Notes: a model not told the origin generated them from the sequence alone. A stretch of DNA of 6,658 bases from Comamonas sp. lk (GCA_945898105.1 CAMDHL010000121.1:1-6658); one strand, 5' to 3'. Positions 1 to 6,526 are shown, counted from the first letter of the stretch. Numbers and translations are program-made.

Positions 1-1320
1 ATGAAGATATCGGTTTTCGGCACGGGGTATGTTGGTTTGGTTCAGGGCGCAGTTCTGGCGGATGCGGGTCACCAGGTCACTTGCGTAGATTTGGATGAAA
101 AGAAATTACAGGAATTGCGCGAAGGCGTGATTCCCATCTTTGAGCCCGGTCTGGACTCGATAGTCAAAAACGCCTTTGCCGATGGACGCTTGGTTTTCAC
201 CACGGATGCCGCGCAAGCGGTGCAAAATGCAGACATCCACTTCATCGCGGTCGGCACGCCGCCCGGCGAAGATGGCAGCGCGGACCTGCGCCATGTGCTG
301 GCGGTCGCCAAAACCATTGCCAGCCATTTGTCTGGCTATGCCGTCATCGTCGATAAATCCACCGTACCGGTGGGTACCGCAGACCGGGTCAGCGAGATGA
401 TCGCCCAAACGCTCAAGGAGCGCGGCTTGGAGGTCGAGTTTGACGTCGTATCCAACCCCGAATTTTTGAAAGAAGGCGCTGCTGTGGCGGATTGTCAGCG
501 CCCGGACCGCATCGTCATCGGTACGCACAGCGCCCGCGCGGAAAAACTGATGCGCGAGCTTTATGAGCCGTTCAACCGCAACCATGACAAGATCATTGTG
601 ATGAGCCCGCGCAGCGCGGAGATGACCAAATACGCCGCCAACTGCATGTTGGCCACGCGTATCAGCCTCATGAACGAGATGGCTATCGTAGCCGAAGGTT
701 TGGGTGCGGATATTGAGTCAGTGCGCCAGGGTATCGGCAGCGACCAACGCATCGGCTACCACTTTATTTACGCGGGCGCAGGGTACGGCGGAAGCTGCTT
801 CCCCAAAGACATTAGCGCCTTGGTCAAGTCTGCGCAGCAGATCGGCATGGACCCCTTTATCCTGAACGCGGTGGAGGCACGCAACCAAGCGCAAAAACGG
901 GTGCTATTTGACAAGCTAAATGCCCACTTTCATGGCGAATTGCGCAACAAAGTGATCGCGCTTTGGGGCCTGGCCTTCAAACCCAACACCGACGATATGC
1001 GCGAGGCCCCCAGCCGCGTTTTGATGGAAGCCTTATGGGAAGCTGGCGCACGCGTTCAAGCCTATGACCCGGCGGCCATGGACGAAACACAGCATATTTA
1101 TGGACCGCGCCCAGACCTTTTGCTCTGTGGGACTAAGGAAGCCGCCATACAGGATGCGGATGCCCTAGTCATCATGACCGAGTGGCGCCAATTTAAAGCC
1201 CCCGACTTTGATGCCATCAAGGTTGCTCTCAAGCAGCCACTAATTTTTGACGGACGCAACTTGTTTGAACCCGCCCGCATGCGTGAGCGTGGCTTTGTCT
1301 ATCAGGGCATTGGCCGATGA
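1..1320 (+). CDS. ugd: UDP-glucose 6-dehydrogenase
   Basis: This enzyme makes UDP-glucuronate from UDP-glucose in the cytosol by two successive NAD-dependent oxidations, supplying acidic sugar for polysaccharide or glycolipid synthesis. The 439-residue length is normal for the bacterial Ugd/TuaD family. Visible motifs are the N-terminal Rossmann glycine loop GTGYVG (residues 7-12), the TVPVGT segment (121-126), NPEFLKEG (152-159), the active-site Lys210 and Asn214 in TKYAAN, the catalytic Cys266 in YGGSCFPKD, and GLAFKPNTDDMREAPS (323-338) opening the C-terminal UDP-binding domain. The ATG is the first base of the window, so its ribosome binding site and promoter cannot be seen. The N-terminus aligns with the family start (MKISVFGTGYVG), so the start is credible. 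The stop overlaps the next gene's ATG (ATGA), implying translational coupling. The UDP-glucuronate could feed the convergent GT4 enzyme; this is inferred from proximity. Confidence 0.97.
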   Translation: MKISVFGTGYVGLVQGAVLADAGHQVTCVDLDEKKLQELREGVIPIFEPGLDSIVKNAFADGRLVFTTDAAQAVQNADIHFIAVGTPPGEDGSADLRHVLAVAKTIASHLSGYAVIVDKSTVPVGTADRVSEMIAQTLKERGLEVEFDVVSNPEFLKEGAAVADCQRPDRIVIGTHSARAEKLMRELYEPFNRNHDKIIVMSPRSAEMTKYAANCMLATRISLMNEMAIVAEGLGADIESVRQGIGSDQRIGYHFIYAGAGYGGSCFPKDISALVKSAQQIGMDPFILNAVEARNQAQKRVLFDKLNAHFHGELRNKVIALWGLAFKPNTDDMREAPSRVLMEALWEAGARVQAYDPAAMDETQHIYGPRPDLLLCGTKEAAIQDADALVIMTEWRQFKAPDFDAIKVALKQPLIFDGRNLFEPARMRERGFVYQGIGR

Positions 1321-1817
1321 GCGCCGTGCTGGCTCTGGTAGCCGACCTTCCCTGGCGCGCGCGTTTTGCCAGCCTGATCGCCTGGATGTTTAACAGCCTG
1401 TGCTTGCTGCTGCTGCCGGTCATGCCCATCGTAATGAGTCTCTTGTTGCGCGACTTGCGTTTTGTACGCAACTACCGCGTGTACTTGCGCAAATTTGTAG
1501 TGCACTTTCAGGCCTTGCGCGAAGGCCCGGTGCAGCACTACTTGGCTGACGTGTTCTTGCGTGAAAAACAAGTACCAGCGCATATTGAGGGTGAATGCAT
1601 TCAATGCGGGAACTGCTGCCTGGACAAACGCTGCGCGTTTTTAGAGCCTATGGGCGAGGGCAAATTAGGCTGCGGCATCTACGGGACCTATTTGCGCCGC
1701 TACTCCAATTGCGGCTCCTTCCCTTTGCATGCGCATGACATTGCGCGTTACCAGTGCCCTAGCTATTTTGTGGTTGCCGCGCCGAAAACTATCTGGATCG
1801 GCAAAGCGCCGCAATAA
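1317..1817 (+). CDS. YkgJ-type cysteine-cluster protein with N-terminal membrane segment
   Basis: The 166-residue protein carries the signature of the YkgJ / UPF0153 putative metal-chelating family: CIQCGNCC at residues 94-101, followed by Cys106, Cys119, Cys132 and Cys147, eight cysteines in all. Family members are thought to bind zinc or an iron-sulfur cluster, but their biochemical role is not established, so no reaction is assigned. Unlike the minimal soluble versions, this one has a hydrophobic stretch at about residues 20-44 (rich in Leu, Val, Met and Pro) that looks like a membrane anchor, followed by a basic segment (45-62). The ATG overlaps the ugd stop by 4 bp, so the two are almost certainly co-transcribed and translationally coupled. 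The TAA stop lies 3 bp from the stop of the convergent GT4 gene. The family call is secure; the function is unknown. Confidence 0.85.
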   Translation: MSAVLALVADLPWRARFASLIAWMFNSLCLLLLPVMPIVMSLLLRDLRFVRNYRVYLRKFVVHFQALREGPVQHYLADVFLREKQVPAHIEGECIQCGNCCLDKRCAFLEPMGEGKLGCGIYGTYLRRYSNCGSFPLHAHDIARYQCPSYFVVAAPKTIWIGKAPQ

Positions 1818-1832
1818 GCTTCAGGGTGCGGC
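1808..1832. terminator. Small hairpin across the convergent stop codons (possible weak bidirectional terminator)
   Basis: GCCGCA (1808-1813) pairs perfectly with TGCGGC (1827-1832). The 13-nt loop holds both stop codons, TAA at 1815-1817 (plus) and TGA at 1823-1821 (minus). There is no T-tract on either side, so it is not a canonical intrinsic terminator. A six-base stem can also arise by chance. Confidence 0.25.
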
Positions 1833-3059
1833 AAGGCTAGCGGGCCCCAATGATGGCATGCCACCCAGTTCTTCTTGCCACACTACCCTGCGCATGATGG
1901 CTTCAGTGGCCTCCACGATGCTGGGCCAACCCATGCTGGCCGCAGTGGTCGCAGCGCGTAGTCCTATGGCCCGAAGATTTTCGGGCGCGTTCAGCAGGCT
2001 TTGTGCTGCCATCACAAAGCTGGGTTCCGATTCGGGATCGGCCAGCATGCCGTTGACCCCATTGCGGATGATGTCGCCGGCGGCGGCGTGGTCAAAGGCG
2101 ACTACCGCCAGGCCCGAGGCCATGGCCTCCAAGGTAACGTTTCCAAATGTCTCAGTCTTGCTGGCAAACACAAACATATCCGCGCTGGCGTAATGGCGTG
2201 CCAAGTCTTCGCCGGTACGAAAGCCAGCGAAGATGATGCCCTTGTCCTGCGCCTGTTCCAACTCAGCGCGCATAGGCCCATCACCCACCATAACTAGGCG
2301 TAAGGCTGGCTGCAACTGCTTGGCGGCTTGGTAGGTTTTGATGACCAATTGCAAGTTCTTTTCGACGGCAATGCGGCCCACATAAAGCATTACCGGACTA
2401 TCGTCGGTGACGCCCCATTGCGCGCGCAAACCAGCATCACGCTTGGCAGGAGAAAACAACTGCGTCTCCACACCACGCGGCACCACATGCAAGCCTCTAA
2501 AGCCTTTGCGGCCCAGCTCATGCGCCAAGTTAGCGGTCGGCACCATGGTGGCATCCGCGCTGTTGTGGAACTTTTTCATGTATGCCAATATCGCGCCGCT
2601 CAGCCATGCCAGGCCATAGTGCTGGCTATAGGCGTGAAAGTTGGTGCGAAAGTCGGTGCTGATCGGAAGCTTCAGTTTGCGCGCTGCTTGCAGCGCGGAC
2701 CAGCCTAGCGGGCCTTCGGTCGCGATATGAACCACGTCCGGTCGCTGGCGCGTCCATAGCTTGAGCAGTTCACGCTTGGCCGGCAGGCCCATACGCAATT
2801 GTTTATAGAAAGGGATGGGAATGCCTCGCACCAGTACTTCTTTAAAGTTGCTGGTGTGGTCGGCGGTTTGACCTGCCTGCTGGCGAGGCCTGATAAGCCA
2901 CACCACATGCCCCCGCTCGCGGAGGCCCAAAACGATTTTGGACAAGGTGTGCGCCACACCATTGATATCGGGCGGGTAGGTCTCGGTGACCACGGCGATT
3001 TTGAGGGCAGCTTGCGTAGGCGCAATCCGCTCAACATGAATAGTGGAGGTAATGCTCAT
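1821..3059 (-). CDS. GT4-family glycosyltransferase (MgtA / Agt / SqdX-like)
   Basis: This is a cytosolic-face GT-B retaining glycosyltransferase that probably transfers a sugar from a nucleotide sugar to a lipid or glycan acceptor. From the start at 3059 the product is 412 residues. Visible motifs are the N-terminal TETYPPDINGVA (25-36, donor-side glycine loop), the LYVGRIAVEKNL segment (225-236, with the conserved Arg and Lys), GDGP (259-262), and the EX7E motif Glu303 to Glu311 in ETFGNVTLEAMASG. An upstream in-frame ATG at 3101 would add 14 residues, but it has no Shine-Dalgarno sequence and would place the start inside a set of Pho-like repeats; 3059 also has only a weak purine stretch, so the start is uncertain. 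The family includes mannosyltransferases and the diacylglycerol glycosyltransferases Agt and SqdX. Acceptor and donor cannot be read from sequence; nearby ugd makes UDP-glucuronate a candidate donor. Shares a divergent regulatory region with the gene at 3235. Confidence 0.9.
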   Translation of the reverse strand: MSITSTIHVERIAPTQAALKIAVVTETYPPDINGVAHTLSKIVLGLRERGHVVWLIRPRQQAGQTADHTSNFKEVLVRGIPIPFYKQLRMGLPAKRELLKLWTRQRPDVVHIATEGPLGWSALQAARKLKLPISTDFRTNFHAYSQHYGLAWLSGAILAYMKKFHNSADATMVPTANLAHELGRKGFRGLHVVPRGVETQLFSPAKRDAGLRAQWGVTDDSPVMLYVGRIAVEKNLQLVIKTYQAAKQLQPALRLVMVGDGPMRAELEQAQDKGIIFAGFRTGEDLARHYASADMFVFASKTETFGNVTLEAMASGLAVVAFDHAAAGDIIRNGVNGMLADPESEPSFVMAAQSLLNAPENLRAIGLRAATTAASMGWPSIVEATEAIMRRVVWQEELGGMPSLGPASLAAP

Positions 3060-3093
3060 GCTTGCGAATGTCTCAAAGCATTGCAGCAGTTTG

Positions 3094-3122
3094 ATGAACA
3101 TTACATGACGTTTTAATGAACT
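3094..3122 (-). promoter_or_regulatory. Triple Pho-box-like direct repeat facing the GT4 gene
   Basis: On the minus strand three heptamers recur at an exact 11-bp period: AGTTCAT (3122-3116), ACGTCAT (3111-3105) and TGTTCAT (3100-3094), separated by TAAA and GTAA. All share the TCAT core and the 7+4 geometry of PhoB half-sites (consensus CTGTCAT, 4-5 of 7 matches each). A -10-like TGCAAT (3085-3080) follows 8 nt downstream, which would put transcription start near 3073, just before the ATG at 3059. PhoB binding is an inference from pattern; individual half-sites are only moderate matches. Confidence 0.4.
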
Positions 3123-3149
3123 GGTTAAACCGCACTTAGCCCTAGAGTT

Positions 3150-3167
3150 TTGTCATCAAGTTTTCAT
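3150..3167 (+). promoter_or_regulatory. Candidate Pho box upstream of the DUF962-like gene
   Basis: TTGTCAT (3150-3156), linker CAAG, then TTTTCAT (3161-3167). This is the 7+4+7 architecture of the PhoB box (CTGTCAT repeated every 11 bp), matching 6/7 and 5/7. It lies 67 bp before the ATG at 3235. No convincing -10 hexamer follows at the expected distance, so the promoter itself is not located. Another response regulator with direct-repeat sites is possible. Confidence 0.45.
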
Positions 3168-3224
3168 GCAAAAGCGGGACATTGCAACCGCTAGGGCGCG
3201 TCGTGCCTAGTCTTTATGTCCATT

Positions 3225-3229
3225 AGGAG
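3225..3229 (+). promoter_or_regulatory. Ribosome binding site for the gene at 3235
   Basis: AGGAG followed by a 5-nt spacer (CCAAT) and ATG. This is the strongest Shine-Dalgarno match before any complete gene in the window and fixes the start at 3235. Confidence 0.8.
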
Positions 3230-3234
3230 CCAAT

Positions 3235-3849
3235 ATGCATTCCTTTTTCCAAACCGTCGCCACCCAACGCTGGGACGACCACCGTTATTACCACCATAGC
3301 CGGATCAACCAGTTTTTGCATTTGATCAGCGCTATGTCTTTCTTGGTGGCCTACGTGTTTTTGTTTATCGACCCGGTCGTTTCCGCACTGATAGCCTGGT
3401 TGGTGTCTATGACCACGCGTCAGATCGGTCATTTTTTCTTTGAACCCAAGGACTATGACCATGTCAATCAGGCCACTCATGAACACAAGGAGGAGATCAA
3501 GGTCGGCTACAACCTGCATCGAAAAATTGTGTTGCTCAGCGTCTGTGCTGCCATTCCCGTAATCGCTTATTGGATGCCCGCCGCCTTGCAATGGGCCGTC
3601 CCTGAAGCTTACGAAGACACTCCCATCCGCATGACCGCCATGGCTTGGTTGTTTTTAGGCGCCGGTGGCCTGGTGTTCCGCGTCTTGCAATTGTGGAAAC
3701 AAGAAAACCTGACCGCCGGTCTGGCCTGGGCGTACAAAATCATCACCGACCCGGTGCATGACATCAAGATGTACCACAAGGCTCCGCTCTACCTGCTGCG
3801 CGGCCAGATGATCGACCCCATGGAGCACGTTGGCGCGCCAGGCCACTAA
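3235..3849 (+). CDS. Small polytopic membrane protein, DUF962/Mpo1-like
   Basis: The 204-residue protein is His-rich and has hydrophobic segments at about residues 30-57, 98-118 and 133-153. The N-terminal half shows YH-x4-N-x3-H (Tyr19, His20, Asn25, His29) and, after the first membrane stretch, RQIGHFFFE (62-70). These resemble the YHxxxxNxxxH and QxxGHxxxE patterns of the DUF962/Mpo1 family, whose yeast member Mpo1 is an iron-dependent dioxygenase in alpha-oxidation of 2-hydroxy fatty acids. The spacing in the second motif is not identical, so the assignment is tentative. The C-terminal part (about 160-197) carries a distinctive segment, TDPVHDIKMYHKAP then DP, which I do not recognise. 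Further histidines at 82, 84 and 95 could be metal ligands. The start is set by a good AGGAG site. A candidate Pho box lies upstream. Its stop codon lies in the first unit of a 23-bp tandem repeat. A lipid-related role is inferred only from motif and neighbours. Confidence 0.8.
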   Translation: MHSFFQTVATQRWDDHRYYHHSRINQFLHLISAMSFLVAYVFLFIDPVVSALIAWLVSMTTRQIGHFFFEPKDYDHVNQATHEHKEEIKVGYNLHRKIVLLSVCAAIPVIAYWMPAALQWAVPEAYEDTPIRMTAMAWLFLGAGGLVFRVLQLWKQENLTAGLAWAYKIITDPVHDIKMYHKAPLYLLRGQMIDPMEHVGAPGH

Positions 3850-3932
3850 GCGTTAGCGCACTGGGCCACTAAGCGTAAGCGCAACAGGCCTCTATGTGTC
3901 AGCGTACGAGGCCACCAAGCAGCGGCCAACGC
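3841..3932. repeat. 23-bp tandem repeat, four units, spanning two convergent gene ends
   Basis: Units start at 3841, 3864, 3887 and 3910, an exact 23-bp period. Each begins GGCC; the first two share GGCCACTAAGCGT then AGCGCA. By eye unit 1 matches unit 2 at 19/23 positions, unit 2 matches unit 3 at 16/23, and unit 4 matches either neighbour at about 13/23, so the array decays rightwards. Unit 1 includes the TAA of the DUF962-like gene (3847-3849), unit 3 includes the stop of the aminotransferase gene (3901-3899), and unit 4 lies in that gene's last codons. Confidence 0.75.
3887..3913. other. Inverted repeat at the end of the aminotransferase gene
   Basis: GGCCTC (3887-3892) pairs with GAGGCC (3908-3913) around a 15-nt loop containing the aminotransferase stop. 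It arises from the GGCC starts of repeat units 3 and 4 and has no T-tract, so any terminator role is doubtful. Confidence 0.25.
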
Positions 3933-5590
3933 TGCTGCAGCATTTCTTTGAGGACCTGGCGGCGAATAGAGCGATGTGACTGCGTCGCATCGCTCCACCA
4001 CCAGGCATCCGATTGCATCGCCAAGGCAGCCGCTACAAAACGCTCGCAAAACAAATCAAAGGTCTGGTCATCAAAGTTGAAGCTAAAAATCATGCGGCCC
4101 GAGCCTACCCAACTCAGGGCAACGCCTTGCTCCCGCAAATAGTATTGCAGCAGCCAGTGGTAGCGCCCCGGCTGCTCAAAAACCACCGCCCACACGCTCT
4201 CCATGCCACGCACCCGCACCGGCACACCGGCCTCCTGAAGGCGCTGGTTCAGCTTTGCTTGGCGGCCGTTCCAGGTGGCAGACGCATTGGCATATACCGC
4301 TTGCACCTCGGGCGTTTCGATATAGTGCAAGAACACATTCATGGCACACATCACATAGGGATGCGCGTTGAAGGTGCCGCGCGCAAAGCAGACGTCGCCC
4401 GGGCGGTCATCGCCAAAGCGCTTCATCCAGCGGCTTTGTCCGCAGACCACGCCTACCGGCAAACCGCCGCCCAGAGTTTTGCCGTAGGTCACCATGTCGG
4501 CGCGCACACCAAAGTACTCCTGCGCGCCGCCGTAAGCCAGGCGAAAGCCCAAAAACACCTCATCCAAAATCAGCGCAATGCCTTTTTCAGTGCAAACCTC
4601 GCGCAGGGTGTGCAGCCATTGGCGGTAGGCCTCTTTGTCATAACCTACGCTGCGTCCGCCGTCGATCAAGGTGGCATCAGTGGGTGCGGCGCGGTTGGGG
4701 TGCAGCGCCTGCAAGGGGTTGATCAGCACGCAGGCTATGTCATTGCGGTTGCGCAACACGCGCAAAGTATTGGCGTGCATTTCGTTGAGCGTCAGCGTAT
4801 CGCTGGACGGCGGCATCGGGTTGCCCGGGCCGGGTTGCACATCGTCCCACCAGCCGTGGTAGGAGCCGGTGAAGCGCACTATCTTGCGCTTGCCGCTGTG
4901 GTAGCGCGCCATGCGCACTGCTTGCATGACTGCTTCGGTGCCCGACATATGGAAGGAGACTTCCTGTTGGCCCGAAATGCGGCACAGGCGCTCCACGTTA
5001 TCGCGCACCACCGGGTGGTATCCCCCCAGTGTTGGCCCCAGGGTTTCGGCCATGGCCGATCCCTTGCGAATGCAGTCTTTGTAAAAGTCCAAGCCAAACA
5101 GGTTGACGCCATAAGAGCCGGTCACATCGATGTGGCGCTTGCCATCCATATCGGTCAGCCAAACGCCTTCGCTCGATTGCCAGAAGTTACCGGTTTTGAC
5201 GTAGCGGTACAGCACCTCGCGAAATTGGTAGGGCACCCGGATCTGGCTGATCAGCTGCATGTCCGACACCCTGGATTTGGTCGCATCGCTTTGGGCAATC
5301 GTCAGTGGGCTGCTTTCTTGCAATTGCGCACCCAGGCGCACCAAGGCTGTTTTGCGCTGCGCTGCAACCGGTGGCGGCGCACCATCGGCGGCGAACCAAG
5401 CGGCTTCATCGTAGGTATAGGCGGGGAGCCAATGCGCCATGCGCTTAGCCATGCGCAAATGTCCGCCCAAAGAGGGGTGCTTAGCCAGCGACAACTCCAG
5501 CCGTTGCTTAGCGCGCCCCGCCACAAACAACGCCGCACCCGCGCCGGCAGCCCATGTCAACCATTGAACCATTTCGCCAGAAGTTTGCAT
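3899..5590 (-). CDS. Class III PLP aminotransferase, glutamate-1-semialdehyde aminomutase-like, with N-terminal anchor extension
   Basis: The 563-residue protein has a complete fold-type I, class III core from about residue 120. Visible elements are SGTEA (216-220, cofactor phosphate binding), SYHGWWDD (243-250), LDEVFLGFR (342-350, with Asp343 facing the pyridine nitrogen), YGKTLGGGLPVG (369-380, with Lys371 as the Schiff-base lysine) and GTFNAHP (405-411). The core most resembles HemL-type aminomutases and related aminotransferases. HemL is about 430 residues; here about 130 extra N-terminal residues include a hydrophobic stretch at about 9-24, probably a membrane anchor, then a basic, Ala/Pro-containing linker. 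Two variations (TFNAHP in place of the usual TLSGNP, and a Trp-rich YHGWWDD) argue against a housekeeping HemL role. The substrate is unknown. The chosen ATG at 5590 has purine-rich AAGGAAAGAGAAG upstream. The gene is divergent from psd across 50 bp, which suggests shared control and a link to lipid metabolism (inferred). Confidence 0.88.
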   Translation of the reverse strand: MQTSGEMVQWLTWAAGAGAALFVAGRAKQRLELSLAKHPSLGGHLRMAKRMAHWLPAYTYDEAAWFAADGAPPPVAAQRKTALVRLGAQLQESSPLTIAQSDATKSRVSDMQLISQIRVPYQFREVLYRYVKTGNFWQSSEGVWLTDMDGKRHIDVTGSYGVNLFGLDFYKDCIRKGSAMAETLGPTLGGYHPVVRDNVERLCRISGQQEVSFHMSGTEAVMQAVRMARYHSGKRKIVRFTGSYHGWWDDVQPGPGNPMPPSSDTLTLNEMHANTLRVLRNRNDIACVLINPLQALHPNRAAPTDATLIDGGRSVGYDKEAYRQWLHTLREVCTEKGIALILDEVFLGFRLAYGGAQEYFGVRADMVTYGKTLGGGLPVGVVCGQSRWMKRFGDDRPGDVCFARGTFNAHPYVMCAMNVFLHYIETPEVQAVYANASATWNGRQAKLNQRLQEAGVPVRVRGMESVWAVVFEQPGRYHWLLQYYLREQGVALSWVGSGRMIFSFNFDDQTFDLFCERFVAAALAMQSDAWWWSDATQSHRSIRRQVLKEMLQQRWPLLGGLVR

Positions 5591-5640
5591 ACGACTTCTC
5601 TTTCCTTAAAACCCTCTTTGTATGACCTTGTGGTTAAAGA
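5591..5640. promoter_or_regulatory. 50-bp divergent spacer between the aminotransferase and psd genes
   Basis: Both genes read outward from this AT-richer spacer, so their promoters must overlap here or extend into the coding regions. I see the purine-rich AAGGAAAGAGAAG before the minus-strand ATG and only a weak TTAAAGA before psd. No convincing -35/-10 pair and no Pho-like repeat is visible. Confidence 0.4.
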
Positions 5641-6510
5641 ATGATGACTATTTCAGAACGCATCCAAAAAATATTTGCCCAGGAAGACCTCAACTTCCTG
5701 CTGACCAACCGCATTCCACGTTTAACCGCCACGCACTTTGTCGGCTGGTTCAGCCAGATCAAAAGCCCAATGCTGGCGCACCTCTCCATCACGGTGTGGC
5801 GATGGTTTTCCGGGCTGGACTTGAGCGAGTCACGCGAGCAGCGCTTTGACAGCCTGCACGATTGCTTTGTGCGCGAACTCAAAGATGGTGCTCGCCCCGT
5901 GGACCCCGACCCGCAGACGATGGTCAGCCCTTGCGACGGCATCGTTGGAGCCTGTGGGCAAGTGGTGGACGGCCAGGTGTTTCAAGCGAAAGGTTTCCCA
6001 TATTCCTTGGAAGATTTGCTGGGTAAAGAAGGGCGGGGAACGCCCTGGGCGGACGGTATTTTTCTGACCATACGCATTACCTCGGCGATGTACCACCGGT
6101 TCCATGCGCCCTATGACTTACACATGCGCCGGGTGCACTACTTTTCAGGTGACACCTGGAACGTCAATCCCATTGCACTTAAGCGCGTGGAAAAACTCTT
6201 TTGTAAAAACGAACGCGCCTTACTGCGCGTGGAAGTGGGTGAGCAAAAATACCCCATTGCACTGGTGCCAGTGGCGGCGATATTGGTGGCCAGCATCCGA
6301 CTGCACGCAATCGACACCGTGCTGCACACCCGCTACCAGGGGCCGGTGGACCTACCCTGCGACGCCCACTACCGCAAGGGCGAGGAGATGGGCTGGTTTC
6401 AGCATGGCTCGACCATCATCGTGTTTGCGCCCAAGGGTTTTGAATTGGCACCCGGCATCGGCGATGGCACGCCGGTGCGCATGGGGCAGGCTTTGCTGCG
6501 CTTGCCCTAA
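5641..6510 (+). CDS. psd: Phosphatidylserine decarboxylase proenzyme
   Basis: This inner-membrane-associated pyruvoyl enzyme decarboxylates phosphatidylserine to phosphatidylethanolamine, the last step of that phospholipid's synthesis. At 289 residues it matches the E. coli-type Psd family throughout. Visible landmarks are FVRELKDGARPV (76-87), the SPCDG Asp99, the YHRFHAP histidines 152 and 155, the FSGDTWNVNP segment (168-177), and the self-cleavage site HGST with Gly256/Ser257. Asp99, His155 and Ser257 line up with the E. coli autoprocessing triad Asp90-His147-Ser254. Cleavage before Ser257 would give a beta chain of about 256 residues and a 33-residue pyruvoyl alpha chain. The residue before Gly-Ser is His where the common motif is LGST, which is unusual but outside the triad. 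The start has two consecutive ATG codons (5641, 5644) and only a weak ribosome site; either is possible. The gene ends 1 bp from the convergent stop of the next gene. Confidence 0.95.
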   Translation: MMTISERIQKIFAQEDLNFLLTNRIPRLTATHFVGWFSQIKSPMLAHLSITVWRWFSGLDLSESREQRFDSLHDCFVRELKDGARPVDPDPQTMVSPCDGIVGACGQVVDGQVFQAKGFPYSLEDLLGKEGRGTPWADGIFLTIRITSAMYHRFHAPYDLHMRRVHYFSGDTWNVNPIALKRVEKLFCKNERALLRVEVGEQKYPIALVPVAAILVASIRLHAIDTVLHTRYQGPVDLPCDAHYRKGEEMGWFQHGSTIIVFAPKGFELAPGIGDGTPVRMGQALLRLP

Positions 6511-6526
6511 GTTACAGGGCAGTGCG
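6499..6526. terminator. Hairpin across the psd and downstream-gene stop codons (possible bidirectional terminator)
   Basis: TGCCCT (6503-6508) pairs with AGGGCA (6516-6521) around a 7-nt loop. An outer CGC/GCG pairing (6499-6501 with 6524-6526) extends the stem across a small internal loop. Both stop codons fall within it. There is no T-tract, so intrinsic termination is uncertain. Confidence 0.35.

Noticed and set aside
106..585. A 159-codon minus-strand open frame within ugd
   Set aside because: It lies wholly inside a gene with clear family motifs and has no domain or ribosome site of its own.
1729..2193. A 154-codon plus-strand open frame running from the YkgJ-type gene into the GT4 gene
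   Set aside because: Low-complexity Ala/Ser/Met-rich product that overlaps two well-supported genes in other frames.
3052..3108. An 18-codon plus-strand frame preceded by GGAGG, within the GT4 upstream region
   Set aside because: The good ribosome-site match is probably chance, since it is the complement of codons in the GT4 N-terminus; no promoter or conservation can be shown.
3181..3219. Possible -35/-10 promoter (TTGCAA with TAGTCT or TTTATG) before the gene at 3235
   Set aside because: The hexamers match poorly or the spacer is wrong (20 bp for TAGTCT), so I do not claim a promoter position.
4013..5644. A 543-codon open frame on the plus strand, antisense to the aminotransferase gene
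   Set aside because: Its product is His/Ala/Arg/Gln-rich with no recognisable domain, while the opposite strand encodes a full PLP enzyme with all expected motifs. Long antisense open frames are common in GC-rich genes.
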